NCBI GenBank assembly: GCA_019009955.1
Contig: CM032230.1
Location: 20,993,501 to 21,057,500 of the forward strand
DNA: 64,000 nucleotides
From: Riptortus pedestris
Taxonomy: Eukaryota > Arthropoda > Insecta > Hemiptera > Alydidae
Direction: 5' to 3'
The notes under the pieces are model-generated. The model was not told the DNA's origin and searched no databases. It saw only the letters and a program-made list of their open reading frames with translations. The position numbers were made by a program, and so were the translations under genes. Shown here piece by piece: positions 43,551 through 53,954 of the stretch (position 1 is the first letter of the stretch; every line of letters starts with the position of its first letter).

Positions 43551-44453
43551 CTAGCTCAGATACCCGGATATTGATTTGAGGTTGAATGGTGATGGTATTA
43601 TTTTGGCAAGGCTTTACTTTGCACAATATTTTGGCATTTACCCGTCCCAGTGTTTAGGGTTAATACTGGTTGTTCGCATTTGTTAAAAATAAAATTAATT
43701 TTTTAGGTAAGTCTTTACTGTCCTCCAAATTGTTGACTCCCGCTATAATTTTTAGCGTATAACGCCTTTATACTTCGGTATACGACAATAGTGTATATAA
43801 AAAAAAAGTTTCTCTAAATAACAAAATAAACAACTTTTGTTATGTGCATATTTGCCGAAAATGCAATAGGAAACGAAATACCACTATTATTAATTTCAGG
43901 CCTCCCTTATTACCCCCACCCCCGTTCTAACCTAAAAATTTTAATATAGCTTATAATCATGGAAGAATTAATGCTAATTGAATAACCGAGTTTTTAAGTT
44001 CGGTTTAATCGTTAGCGCCCAATGAAATAGTTGACTCCCGCTTTAGTCTATAGTGTATATCTCGTTTATAATTCGGTATAAGAAATAAGTGTATATAACA
44101 AAAGTTACTCTAAATAACAAAATAAACAACTTTTGTTATGTTCATATTTGCCGAAAAACCAATAGGAAACGAAATATCGCTATTTTTAATTTCTGGCTTC
44201 CCTTATAACCCCCATTCCTGTTCATCTCAGAGGATATTAATATAGCCTAAAGTCTAAGTTGGGTTAGTAGTAATATACATACCAAGTTTCATAAAATTCG
44301 GTTAAGCCGTTTATGCGTGAAAAGGTAGCAAACATACAAACAAACAAACAGACACCAAAGAAACAAAATGTTATGGTGTCTATGACATGTGAAACGAAAA
44401 GTTATCGTGAAATTTCGTGAATAAAAATAATGTACAGACAGAGGTTACAATTT

Positions 44454-44455
<2 letters not shown>
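43550..44455 (+). repeat. Family B repeat, copy 2
   Basis: ACTAGCTCAGATACCCGG start (the hairpin loop region is deleted), GAGGTTGAATGGTGATGGTA, two internal modules, GCGTGAAAAGGTAGCAAACA, and the same ACAGACAGAGGTTAC end at an AT tract. Confidence 0.85.
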
Positions 44456-44485
<30 letters not shown>

Positions 44486-44896
44486 CTATAGATAGATATA
44501 TATATATATATATCAGTAGGCATAATCACCAACCGGAATAAATAGCATCTTTATCCTCCCCCAAGTGAGACTCGAGGGATTCATGATTAGTTTTAACATA
44601 GTGAGTGATCAACTCGACGTACAACCCCCGTTAACCAAGGAGGGCCTATCTCCAGTAGACTGGCGGGCTGTATTGTTCCTGACGGGGTGTGTCCCAGGCT
44701 GCAACCTACCTGTGGACGGCATATATAAGAGGCATAATTGCCTCTAAATCTGATACCCCCTCTAGATGACTAACCAGAAGGGACTTATTTACTCGTTATA
44801 TTGGCGCTGACTCATAAGCATAGCTATACTAGGGCGCTCTAGGGGTCAACTCGTCAGCTCATTTTCTCCCTCGGCGGGATCGAACATACAATTATT
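44456..44896. other. (AT)n tract, then unassigned GC-richer segment
   Basis: AT tract 44455-44512. The interval 44515-44880 matches no local repeat family; an open frame 44565-44747 has no recognisable domain. Confidence 0.4.
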
Positions 44897-45006
44897 AACA
44901 GATTGCTATTGAGGATGTACTCACTAGACGATTTTTTAAAAATTCCTTCAAATGTCTATTGATCTTACCTAATTGATGACGAAAATTAGGTCAATTCAAA
45001 ATTATA

Positions 45007-45070
<64 letters not shown>
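44897..45070 (-). repeat. HLE-A right-end fragment and (AT)n, joined to family B
   Basis: AACAGATTGCTATTGAGGAT and ATGACGAAAATTAGGTC are a worn HLE-A right module; the AT tract (45004-45070) joins it to family B copy 3, the same type of junction as at 41245-41303. Confidence 0.8.
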
Positions 45071-45075
<5 letters not shown>

Positions 45076-46328
45076 GTAACCTCTGTCTGTACATTGATTT
45101 TTTTCGCGAAATTTCACGTTAACTTTTCGTTTCCCTTGTCATAGACACCATCACTTCATTGTGTTTCTTTGGTGTGTGTGTGTTTTTGTTTGTTCCTGTT
45201 CACGCATAAACGGCTGAACCGATTTGTATGAACCTTGTTATGTATAGTATTACTACCCCAACTTAGACTTTAGGTTATATTAATATTCTCTAAGACGAAC
45301 AGGAGTGGGGGTTATAAGAGTGGCCTGAAATTAAAAATAGCGATATTTCGTTTCCTATTGCTTTTTCAGCAAATATGCAAATAACAAAAGTTGTTTTTTT
45401 TTGTAATTTAGAATAACTTTTGTTATATGCACTTTTGCCGTATACGGAAGTATAAATGAGATATACGCTAAAAACTATAGCGGGAGTCTACAATATTATT
45501 TGGCACAAAAGACTCAACCGAACTAAACCAAACTCGCTATGTGAATTAATACTAACGACTTCCTTATAATAAGCCATACTAACATTTCTAGGGACGGGCA
45601 GGAGTGGGGGTTATAAGGGAGGCCTGAAATTAAAAATAGTGATATTTCGTTTCCTATTGCTTTTTCAGCAAATATGCCCATAACAAAAGTTGTTTATTTC
45701 TTAATTTAGAGTAACTTTTGTTATATGTACTTTTGCCGTATACGGAAATGAGTTATACCCTAAAAACTATAGCGGGAGTCCACAATTTTATTTGGTACAA
45801 AAGACTCACCGAACTAAACCAAACACTCGGTATGTGTATTAGCACCAACGCCTACCTTATAATAAGCCATACTAACATTTCTAGGGACGGGCAGGAGTGG
45901 AGGTTATAAGGGAGGACTGAAATTAAAAATAGTGATATTTCGTTTCCTATTGGGGTTTCGGCAAATATGCACATAACAAAAGTTGTTTATTTTGTTATAT
46001 AGAGAAATTTGCTCAACAATTCTTTTCAATATGAACCACCAAGTACCTCACCTGGAAAAATTAAAATATATTATAATATATTGTCCTTAATAATTTAAAT
46101 CTACGCATAATGCTCAGGAAACGGGAAATATGACAATATGGAGGGCTTTGAAGTCTTACATAAAAAATTAATTTTATTATTAACAAATCCACAGAAACAA
46201 CGGGTATAAACCCTTAATACTGGGAAGGGTAAATGTTAAAATATTGTGCAAAGTAAAGCCATCCAAAAAAATACCATCACCATCCAGCTTCAAATGAATG
46301 CCTGGCGAAGCCGGGTATCTGAGCTAGT
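45071..46328 (-). repeat. Family B repeat, copy 3, with three internal modules
   Basis: Starts GTAACCTCTGTCTGTACATT and ends GGCGAAGCCGGGTATCTGAG, CTAGT. The module with TTATAAG...GGCCTGAAATTAAAAATAG, TTTCGTTTCCTATTG, AACAAAAGTTGTTTA and AACTTTTGTTATAT is present three times in tandem (about 45300-45990), each about 300 bases. Confidence 0.85.
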
Positions 46329-46554
46329 ATATATATATATACTTCTACAATCCACGTGACTCTTATCCTGAACGATATATCAACTCATTGATTCTATGTA
46401 TTCAGTCGGTGTATTGAGACTTTTTGTAGTCAACAGTTGATTAATGCATAGTCAAAATAAGTGTCTCATAACAGTAACAGAAGAACCTGTGATGTTTCAA
46501 ACTTAAATCCATGTTATGTCGATTTTTAATGGTTATGCCCATTTTATTAATTAA
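46329..46554. other. No recognisable feature
   Basis: Short AT tract and unassigned sequence. Confidence 0.4.
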
Positions 46555-47169
46555 TTAGCAGGTTTCCCTTGGGGGAAATCAGATGTTGAGGTAGTACTCA
46601 TGACGCGATTTTCGAAATTTTCTACAAATGTCCATCGATCCTACCCGGGAAGAGACGACAATGTGAAATATATATATATATATATATACACATATATATT
46701 TATTTATTTGTCTGTTACCGCTCTAGCGGCCGCAATTTTTGTTCTATCGTTGTTAGCTAGACCCGATATATAAGCATTTCATGTTAAGAGAAAGATCACA
46801 CTCGTTAATGGCTGAAATCGGACTTCGGGAAGGGGGGGGGAATTTTGAAAACTCGAAATATCTCCATTATTATGCGTCAGATCGAAACATCATAAATTCA
46901 ATCTTATTGGAAATGTAATAATCTATAATTGTACATTTTTCATCTATATTTAATATTAACCGAGATATTTCCGTATATTAGTAGTTTACGGCGATCAATA
47001 AACTCAGACTCCTACTCATGTCATATTAACAATAAGCTGTTATATAATGAAACACTTTATTTGAATCTTAAACTCTAAATAATGTTCTCATTGAACTTTT
47101 CTGTTTTTAGATAAATGCAAATATGTACGTGGGAAATCTGCTTAGTTAACGCAATCCCTACTTGACAGA
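46555..47169 (-). mobile_element. HLE-A subfamily-2 copy, full length (615 bp)
   Basis: Right hairpin with changes (AGGTTTCCCTTGGGGGAAAT), AT tract 46670-46690, body, subfamily-2 left module with a small deletion, left terminus mutated to GACAGA, followed by a T run. Confidence 0.88.
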
Positions 47170-47289
47170 TTGTTTTTTTTTTTTTTTCTTAATTTCAGCT
47201 TACTCAGGACAGGCTGGGGTGGGGTACCCACGCCCATAACCTGCGATGCGGATAAATAAATAAGTATAAATAAATAAGCACGTGTGTGT

Positions 47290-47398
47290 ATAGTTTTTAA
47301 TGAACCTCATTATTTAGATTGGTTCTATGGATATTTGAGAAATCTTTTTGAAAATCTCGCCATGAGTACAACCCTAAGAGCCTTAAGGAAAATCAGCT
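47290..47398 (+). repeat. HLE-A right-end fragment
   Basis: AATGAACCTCATTATTTAGA, AAATCTCGCCATGAGTACAA, then a shortened hairpin CCTTAAGG and AGCTAA. Confidence 0.7.
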
Positions 47399-47655
47399 AA
47401 AAGCTAATGAGAAAAAGCGTCTTACTTAAAATCTGAATGCTAAGTATCAAAGGAAAAAAGAAGGAGAGTGAATAAAAAAGGAGTATTATAAATCATAAAA
47501 TCAAAATATCTCCAAGACGTTGAGTGGGACAGAAAAATCTTAACATTGCTAATCTCGTTGCTAATTTCTTTATTACAATTTTACATTTCTCATGTAATAT
47601 GAAGATTTTTTTCAGAAGTATTATCCCACGACAGTTTTATGACGTTGATACCATA

Positions 47656-48550
47656 CGGGGTGTGGCTATTAAATAACGAGACTGACGCTGCTACAGAAGA
47701 AGTGCGCATGCGTCAAACGCCAGCAACTAACAGCTGTTATCGTGAAGCTTCCTCTTTCGAATATAGTGCCTCTCGCTTCTGTAAACAAATCAGTACAGCC
47801 GTAGCCTTCGTTCGCATTAGAGTTGTTTTTTTGTTTCGCCGGAAAAATGTTAAGTGTAACAGTAGAGCAACGAATTGTTGTGAAATTTCATGTGAAACTT
47901 GGAGAAACCGCTACTGAAACTTATAATTTATTGAAAGAAGTGTAACAAAGCGCCAATCCATGCACTGGAAGAGCCCATCTTCACCGAGAGCCAAAAAAGC
48001 TCGAATGAGCAAATCAAAATTCAAAGCAATGTTGATTGTTTTTTTTTCGATATTCATGGGATTGTGAACCTTTACTGGGTTCCTGAAGGTCAAACGATTA
48101 ATCAACATTACTACCTTCACGTTCTTGCTGAACTCGGTGAAAGAATAAGGAAAAAACGACCTGAATTGTGGAAGGACAAGTCATGGGTTCTCCACCAAGA
48201 CAATGCGCCGGCTCATTCCGCATTGCCTGTTAAGAGGTTTCTAGCCAAATTCAGCATCCCAGACCATCCGCCTTATTCGCCGTGCGACTTCTATCAGTTG
48301 CCTAAGGTGAAATCTGCATTAAAAGTAACAAGATTTGAGAGTGTTGAAGCTGTGAAAGAGAAAGCGGCACGCGTCCTGAAGGAGCTGACAGAAAAAGACT
48401 TCCAGCACTGTTTCGAACAATGAAGGTTCGCATGGAGCGTTGTAGGGATAAAGGAGGGGTGTATATTGAAGGTGATAATAAGTAAAAATGTATGAAATAA
48501 AAATAAAATGTTTTACAGCGTCAGTCTCGTTATTTAACAGCCACACCCCG
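47656..48550 (+). mobile_element. mariner transposon, internally deleted (895 bp)
   Basis: 33-base terminal inverted repeats with one mismatch: CGGGGTGTGGCTATTAAATA at left (47656-47688) and its inverse ending CCACACCCCG at right (48518-48550). TA on each side (47654-47655, 48551-48552). Complete mariners are near 1.3 kb, so about 400 bases are missing from the transposase. Confidence 0.95.
47848..48423 (+). pseudogene. mariner transposase, internally deleted
   Basis: ATG 47848 gives MLSVTVEQRIVVKFHVKLGE, then TATETYNLLKEV and a stop: the first helix-turn-helix that binds the inverted repeats. After a deletion the C-terminal part resumes near 47965 (RPKKARMSKSKFKAMLIVFF) and continues VPEGQTINQHYYLHVL, WVLHQDNAPAHSAL, PYSP-CDFYQLPKVKSALK, ending at TGA 48421-48423. 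HQDNAPAH supplies the second catalytic aspartate and CDF the third. The first aspartate lies in the deleted part, and the normal spacing between the second and third is shortened by several residues. Frame and catalytic site are broken, so it cannot work by itself. Confidence 0.93.
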
Positions 48551-48869
48551 TACAATTTGTCCTGCTAATAAATGATTATATGCACGTTTAATTTAAAAGT
48601 GAATCAGATTAGAGCAAAAAGTATACACTATAAATGGATTATGTAATGTATTTCTTATTTTTGTTCTCTTAACTTCTCCGAACCTTGTTCCTGCTACAAT
48701 TAAGACCATTTAGAAATATTATGTTTAGCTTTATAAAAATCATTTAAATAGTTGAGTATGGTACTCGACAAGTAAATACTGAGCTCTCTACGGAATAATC
48801 TATATTGATGACGTCAAAGCAATCATATTTGCAAGTATCTCACATAGTAAAGGTTCGATTAAAATATTC
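48551..48869. other. No recognisable feature
   Basis: AT-rich unassigned sequence between mariner and the inverted-repeat element. Confidence 0.4.
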
Positions 48870-49852
48870 GATACTGTTGTCATACCTGTCGGTGGAGACC
48901 GTCGTCACTGGCTGATGGTCGAGTACAGCTGGCATTGTGCTTTCGATGCGAAGGCACTATCTTCAAGCCGTCGAAAGTTGTACTGAGTTAGTTGTCCGTT
49001 AATCAGTAGGATTTAAACGTCTGCTCTCCGTATTAGTGTATTCGTGTTTACGTTTTATGCGGACTAAAACGTTAACAACCTAATAAGGGGAATTTCGGAT
49101 GGAAAGCGTTTGCCAGACGTACTCCATCATCAGCCAGTGATGACGGTCTTCACCAACAGCTATGAAAACAAGAAATATTACCTTCTTAAGTTTTAGAACA
49201 CTTAAAGGACAAATTGATTAGTATTTCTATCGTCGTTTATATTTTACAGCCTAATACATTTAACTAAAATCACATTTTCAATGTACAAATATAGTAAAAT
49301 ACATATTGTGAGGTCGGTACCATAGTTATTGAATTTAACTTCATTATATCTTGTTCTGACAATTATTCACAGTAGGGAGTGGGGCTTTACTGAGCGCTGA
49401 GAACTATAAAATTCAAATATCATGATTAATATTCAGATATTAACAAAGATGTTCGAATTATAAAGAAATTATGAAAATAACACCATTTATACGAAATTCA
49501 ATTTACAATAAGAATGGTATTATACACTTTTTTCGATCCAACGTATAATAACGGAGGTATTTCGAATTTTCAAAACTCTCACCCCTCTTAGAATAATGTG
49601 GTTCATGATGTAACAGCTGATTCTTAATATATCAGTGGGATCAGGAATTTACTCGGGAATAAAAACTAAAAAATCCAAATATCTTCTCTAATATTCATGA
49701 TAACAGAAAATTTCTACGCAATAAGATTAGCAATACATCATTTTTCGAGCCATGCGATGGCACCATCTTCAAGCTCGTCAAGCACAATGCCAGCTGTACT
49801 CGACCATCAGCCAGTGACGACGGTCTCCACTGACAGGTATGCCAACAGTATC
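48870..49852. mobile_element. Element with long (about 110 bp) inverted terminal repeats and an internal third arm
   Basis: The left end (GATACTGTTGTCATACCTGT, GGTGGAGACCGTCGTCACTG, about 48870-48980) is inversely repeated at about 49740-49852 (ending GGTATGCCAACAGTATC). A third, more diverged arm lies at about 49117-49170. Beside the arms, CTTGAAGAT...CGAAA words resemble the CTGANGA...GAAA core of the other inverted-repeat elements. The interior 49300-49690 is HLE-A subfamily-2 body, so either the arms are two independent insertions into an HLE-A or the element captured it. Confidence 0.6.
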
Positions 49853-49961
49853 ATTTATATTGGCGTTTCCAACCCTTTATTTGAATTACCAAAATATTTA
49901 ACATTGAACTTAGGATTCACAAACTTATTGTTAATATAAGATGAGAAGGAGTGAGGGTTTA

Positions 49962-50202
49962 TTTTTTTTTATTTATTTTATTTATTTATTAACAACCATT
50001 TTTTGCAACTTAGGCTAATCGGGACGGGTTATCTACAGGTTACCACCCTTTTCTAGCCAGGGTGGGATTATAGGACGTTATTTAATGAATTTCGTCACTA
50101 AATAATTTCCTTTGTCCAGGCGAGAATCGAACTCGCCACTCTAGGTTTACCATGTGAGATAAAGGTCAACGCTTTAACTCGCATGGCTAACCTGAGCCCC
50201 CA
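49962..50202 (-). mobile_element. SINE copy, full length, with 12-bp target duplication
   Basis: Minus strand: tRNA-like head (GCTCAGGTTAGCCATGCGAG at right), B box near 50125-50140 (CGAGTTCGATTCTCGCC on minus), body and TTTATTTATTAAC-type tail at left. AGTGAGGGTTTA at 49950-49961 and 50203-50214 is the target duplication, made in HLE-A subfamily-2 sequence. This is the best copy for defining the family. Confidence 0.93.
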
Positions 50203-50367
50203 AGTGAGGGTTTACTGAAAGCTGAAAAAATGCAAGTATTTTGGTTAATGTTTAGTTTAGGGTAAAATCTATAGAAGAATTATAGAAAATTGAACTACCA
50301 CAGCTTTATTGGCCTCTGCCCGAGTGTGTTTACACAAATAGAAATATAATTTTACGTAATTTTTGTT

Positions 50368-50503
50368 TTGAGCAGATTTCCCTTAAGGGAAATCAGCTAT
50401 TGAGGTTATACTCATGACGGAATTTCCGAAATTTTTCTTCAAATGTCCATCGATCCTACCTAGTAGATGACGAAAATGAGGTCCGTTCAAAACTGTATAT
50501 ACA

Positions 50504-50568
<65 letters not shown>

Positions 50569-51048
50569 CTCTTACCGCTCTAGCAATTTTTGTTTGATGG
50601 TTACCAAACTCGGAATTTAATCGTTTTATGTAAAAAGGAAGATCAAGTTCGTTAATGGCTGAAATCGGACCAGTGGGAGGGGGGGGGGTTAGAGGGGGAT
50701 TTTTGAAAATTCACAATATCTCCGTTATTATGCGTCGAATCGAAAAATTGTATAGGATCAATCTTATTGCAAATTAAATTTACTATAAATATTGTTATAT
50801 ACATTTATTCTGTATCGTGAATATTAACCGAGATATTTGCATTTGTATTCTGTGTGTCGTCGGCAGGAGTCGGCTATGTTCGGGAATTTCCGCCGAGAGC
50901 TCTGGCGGCCGTTTCCATAACTATTTGTCCCTCTTGAATAGGTTTAGAGATACCTTACTACTTACTACAGGTGTTATTGGGCAGATTTATCTACTGGAAA
51001 ACGTCACGTGGGAAATCTGCTTAGTTTACGCAGCCCATGCGTGACGGA
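50368..51048 (-). mobile_element. HLE-A copy, full length (681 bp)
   Basis: Perfect terminal palindrome at left, AT tract 50494-50564, G-rich stretch, body and intact left terminus (GCGTGACGGA ending 51048). Unlike most subfamily-1 copies its left body carries the CCCAATAACACCTGTAG-type segment also seen at 3588-4190. Confidence 0.92.
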
Positions 51049-51053
51049 CTTTA

Positions 51054-51440
51054 TCATTACCAAAGTCGATATTAAATCATTTATATGTAAAAAGAAAAAT
51101 CAAGTTCTTTAATGGCTGAAATCAGACAAGTAGGAGAGGGGGGGGGCTTAGAGGATTGATTTTCGAAATGTCGAAATATCTGCTTTACTATACGTCAGAC
51201 CGAAAAATTGTATAGAACCACCAGTTTTATTGCAACTTAAATGTACTATAAATGTCGTTATATACATTTATCCTCTCTCTTGAGACGAAATATTTGCGCT
51301 TTTAAGCCTTCAGCAAACCGCCACTTCTACTCATTGTCACATAAGGAATACTCTGTAATATAATAAACCACTTTATTTGAAGCTTGAATACCAAATATTG
51401 TTTTCAAGAGTCTTTTATTATTAGAGATACAAGCAAATAT
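51054..51440 (-). repeat. HLE-A subfamily-2 fragment
   Basis: Body from CATTACCAAAGTCGATATTA to the subfamily-2 left segment (AAATATTGTTTTCAAGAGTC). It abuts the left terminus of the previous copy, so that copy probably inserted into or next to it. Confidence 0.75.
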
Positions 51441-52197
51441 ATTCTGTTGATTCAACTGGCTCGAGTCCTTGGAATACAATAATGTGAGTGATTGAGATTA
51501 AAATTATTCTGATTCATTACAAATTATAGTGCTAGATATAGTGAATAGTTTTCGGTGAAATTTATATGTTATACTCTGATATATTTTAGTATTTGTTTTT
51601 CTTTCCGGCAGAGTTGGGCAGTAATTAAATACTTTTGTAATTAACAATTCAGTCAACTAATAAATACTAGTTATGAAATTGCAACTACAGTTACAAAAAT
51701 GCAATTTATAACTGTAGTTGCTTTTTCTTGGTTTCGCAATTACAGTAATTGTAGTTGGTATTCATAAATCCAACTACTTGTTGAAATAAAAAGTAGTTTC
51801 AGCTGTTTTTTACGGTCCAAAGAGCGAACATATTTGGATCGCCTTTATATAAATATTTACACTCCTGATTGACGGTGATGAATGGCTCATCTGAGACGAG
51901 CCATGTTCAATTGGTGCACATAATGTGTCAATCAGAATATGTCAAGAAGGTGGACGGACGCTGCTTACCAGCTCACTCTTGCTCCGCCGATCGTATCTTG
52001 TCACTCGCTCGCAGGACACTCCAGTCTGTCTTCTATATCCGTCAGTAGTCCTCGGCGAAGAAAAGATTTTTGAAACAAATTACAATAAGTGGCAGTGAAA
52101 GTGATACTGAGGACAAGATGTCATTTATTGGAGCAGAACAGTAAAGCGATTATTTTCTTTTGCCGCGATGGCAAGCGCCCCAAAAGATATAAAAAAG

Positions 52198-52656
52198 TCT
52201 GTCACGCAGGGGCTGCGTAAACTAAGCAGATTTCCCACGTGAAGTTTTACAATAGAGAAATTTCAGAATAGAGAGTCAAACAGTTACGGGAACGGCCCGA
52301 ACTAGCTCTTGACGGAAACTCACGACTAGACCCGAAGTTAGCCGATCTCATCTCAGAAGCTGAAAACAGAAAAATGCAAATATCTCGGTTAATATTCAAG
52401 ATACAGAATAAATGTACATAACATTATTTATAGTAAATTTAATTTGCAATAAGATTGATTCTATATAATTTTTCGATCCGACGTATAGTAACGGAGATAT
52501 TTCGAATTTTCGAAAATCCTCCCCTCTAAACCCCCCCCCCTCCCACTGGTCCGATTTCAGCCATTAACGAACTTGATCTTTATTTTTGCATAAAACGTTT
52601 AAATATCGAGTTTGGTAACGATCAAATGAAAATTGCGACCGCTAGAGCGTTAACAG

Positions 52657-52732
<76 letters not shown>

Positions 52733-52852
52733 GAACGGACCTCATTTTCGTCATCTCCTGGGTAGGATCGATGGACATTTGAAGAAATTTTTCGAAACTC
52801 GCGTCATGAGTACGACCTCAATTGCTGATTTCCCTTAAGGGAAATCTGCTAA
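52198..52852 (+). mobile_element. HLE-A copy, full length (655 bp), reference copy
   Basis: Structure read from the left: TCTGTCACGCAGG start; mini-hairpin CGCAG-GGG-CTGCG (positions 8-20); sub-terminal repeat TAAGCAGATTTCCC (26-39); ACGTGAAGTTTTACAATAGA; body; C-run; CGACCGCTAGAGCGTTAACA; AT tract 52661-52726; right module from GAACGGACCTCATTTTCG to GCGTCATGAGTACGACCTCA; terminal palindrome GATTTCCCTTAAGGGAAATC and TGCTAA. The inverse of the sub-terminal repeat forms the right arm of the terminal stem-loop. No protein is encoded. This architecture is that of HINE/DINE-1 non-autonomous Helentrons. Confidence 0.92.
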
Positions 52853-53180
52853 AAGGAATTTACATATTATTTTCGTTAGTTTTCATTTATTTGCATTAAA
52901 TTTATTTTCTGTTATTATAATAATGTAGTATATGTAATATAATAAAACTTTGAATATGAAGACATTGGATGTAGTTACTTCTTAACAGCCTCAAATACTT
53001 CAGTCAGTGTTTCACACAGTTTTTTAAAGTAACTACCTGAGTAACTGTAGTTGCACCTATAACTACAGCAGTTACAATTACTAACTGTAGTTGTGAAATT
53101 GCAATTACAATTACTTTAGTTCAAAAATGTTGTTGCCCATTATCAATTACTAAAGTCATAAGTTGTTGTAATTGTAACTA

Positions 53181-53699
53181 CAGGGTAAGGCATAATAACG
53201 AGCGATTTTTAAAAGACTTAAATAAAAACATTTTGTTACAAAAATATGTTTATATCACAATATTAAAATACATGAAAAAGCATTTTCTGCAACAGTAAAA
53301 TGTCTGTTATTTTTTTATAATAACTCCAGTAAGATGGCGTCCGTTTAGACGCACACATTCCTCGAGCCGGACCTTGAAGTGACATCACATTGCGTAGCAT
53401 TGCCAGTGGGATTTGACCAACTTCCTGCCGGATCCTTCAAAGTTCTCAACCCACTTTTTAATCGCACATGCCGATTAATATTGAAACGTCTGCGGAATGC
53501 ACGACGTGCTAACTGGTATGAACTACCGTTTTGATAAAAATGCTTTGACAGCATACGCACGATGCTGTGGGGTCCAACGCTCCATTGTGACTAAATGCTA
53601 TTTCGCTCCAAACGTAACTGACGCTATCCCCTCCACCTCCATCCAACGCAGCTTGGTTCGCGCGCTTTTTTAAATCGCTCGTTAATATGCCTCACCCTG
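53181..53699 (-). mobile_element. TA-flanked transposon, 519 bp, with DUF4817-type transposase relic
   Basis: Inverted ends CAGGGTAAGGCATAATAACG (left) and its inverse ending GCCTCACCCTG (right), about 30 bases with few mismatches, TA at 53179-53180 and 53700-53701. It lies inside the hAT relic. Superfamily IS630/Tc1/mariner by target and coding remnant. Confidence 0.9.
53345..53590 (-). pseudogene. DUF4817-type transposase N-terminus, frameshifted
   Basis: Minus strand from ATG near 53588: MERWTPQHRAYAVKAF, one extra T, then YQNGSSYQLARRAFRRRFNI and NRHVRLKSG, LRTLKDPAGSW. The order matches the N-terminal helix-turn-helix called DUF4817, found in insect mariner-like transposases. The catalytic domain is deleted. 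A second, unrelated copy of the same domain type is at 58801-58990. Confidence 0.75.
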
Positions 53700-53867
53700 T
53701 ATATTTCAACTAATGTAGTTATAATTTGTAATTGTAATTACAATTTTGCTTAACTATACTTTCCGGTGGAGCATTTCAATCTATCTGTTGAGCTCTAAGA
53801 GGTTGTCAGGTTAATAAAATTGACTAAAAGATTTCTCATTAGCGTTTGTATCTATTCAGCTAGTATT

Positions 53868-53954
53868 ATCGGTGGTGTTAATGCCACCAGTGTGCTGATT
53901 TATCTATTGTTCAGAAGGAAATCTGCTTAGCTTAAGCAGTCCCTGCGTGAAGGA
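53868..53954 (-). repeat. HLE-A left-end fragment
   Basis: GTGGTGTTAATGCCACCAGT, GGAAATCTGCTTAGCTTAAG, CCCTGCGTGAAGGA followed by a T run. Confidence 0.8.

Larger units (their letters stand above)
51609..53758. mobile_element. hAT-type element relic with 8-bp target duplication, carrying two nested insertions
   Basis: CTTTCCGG stands at 51601-51608 and 53759-53766. The left end is CAGAGTTGGGCAGTAATTAA; the right end, read inversely (TATAGTTAAGCAAAATTGTA), matches it at about 8 of the first 12 positions. Sub-terminal regions on both sides are full of GTAATTGTAATTAC-type repeats, as in many hAT elements. Only a short protein-like word (FFCRDGKRPKRYKK, near 52155-52196) is left as possible coding sequence. 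An HLE-A (52198-52852) and a TA-flanked transposon (53181-53699) lie inside it. Confidence 0.8.
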
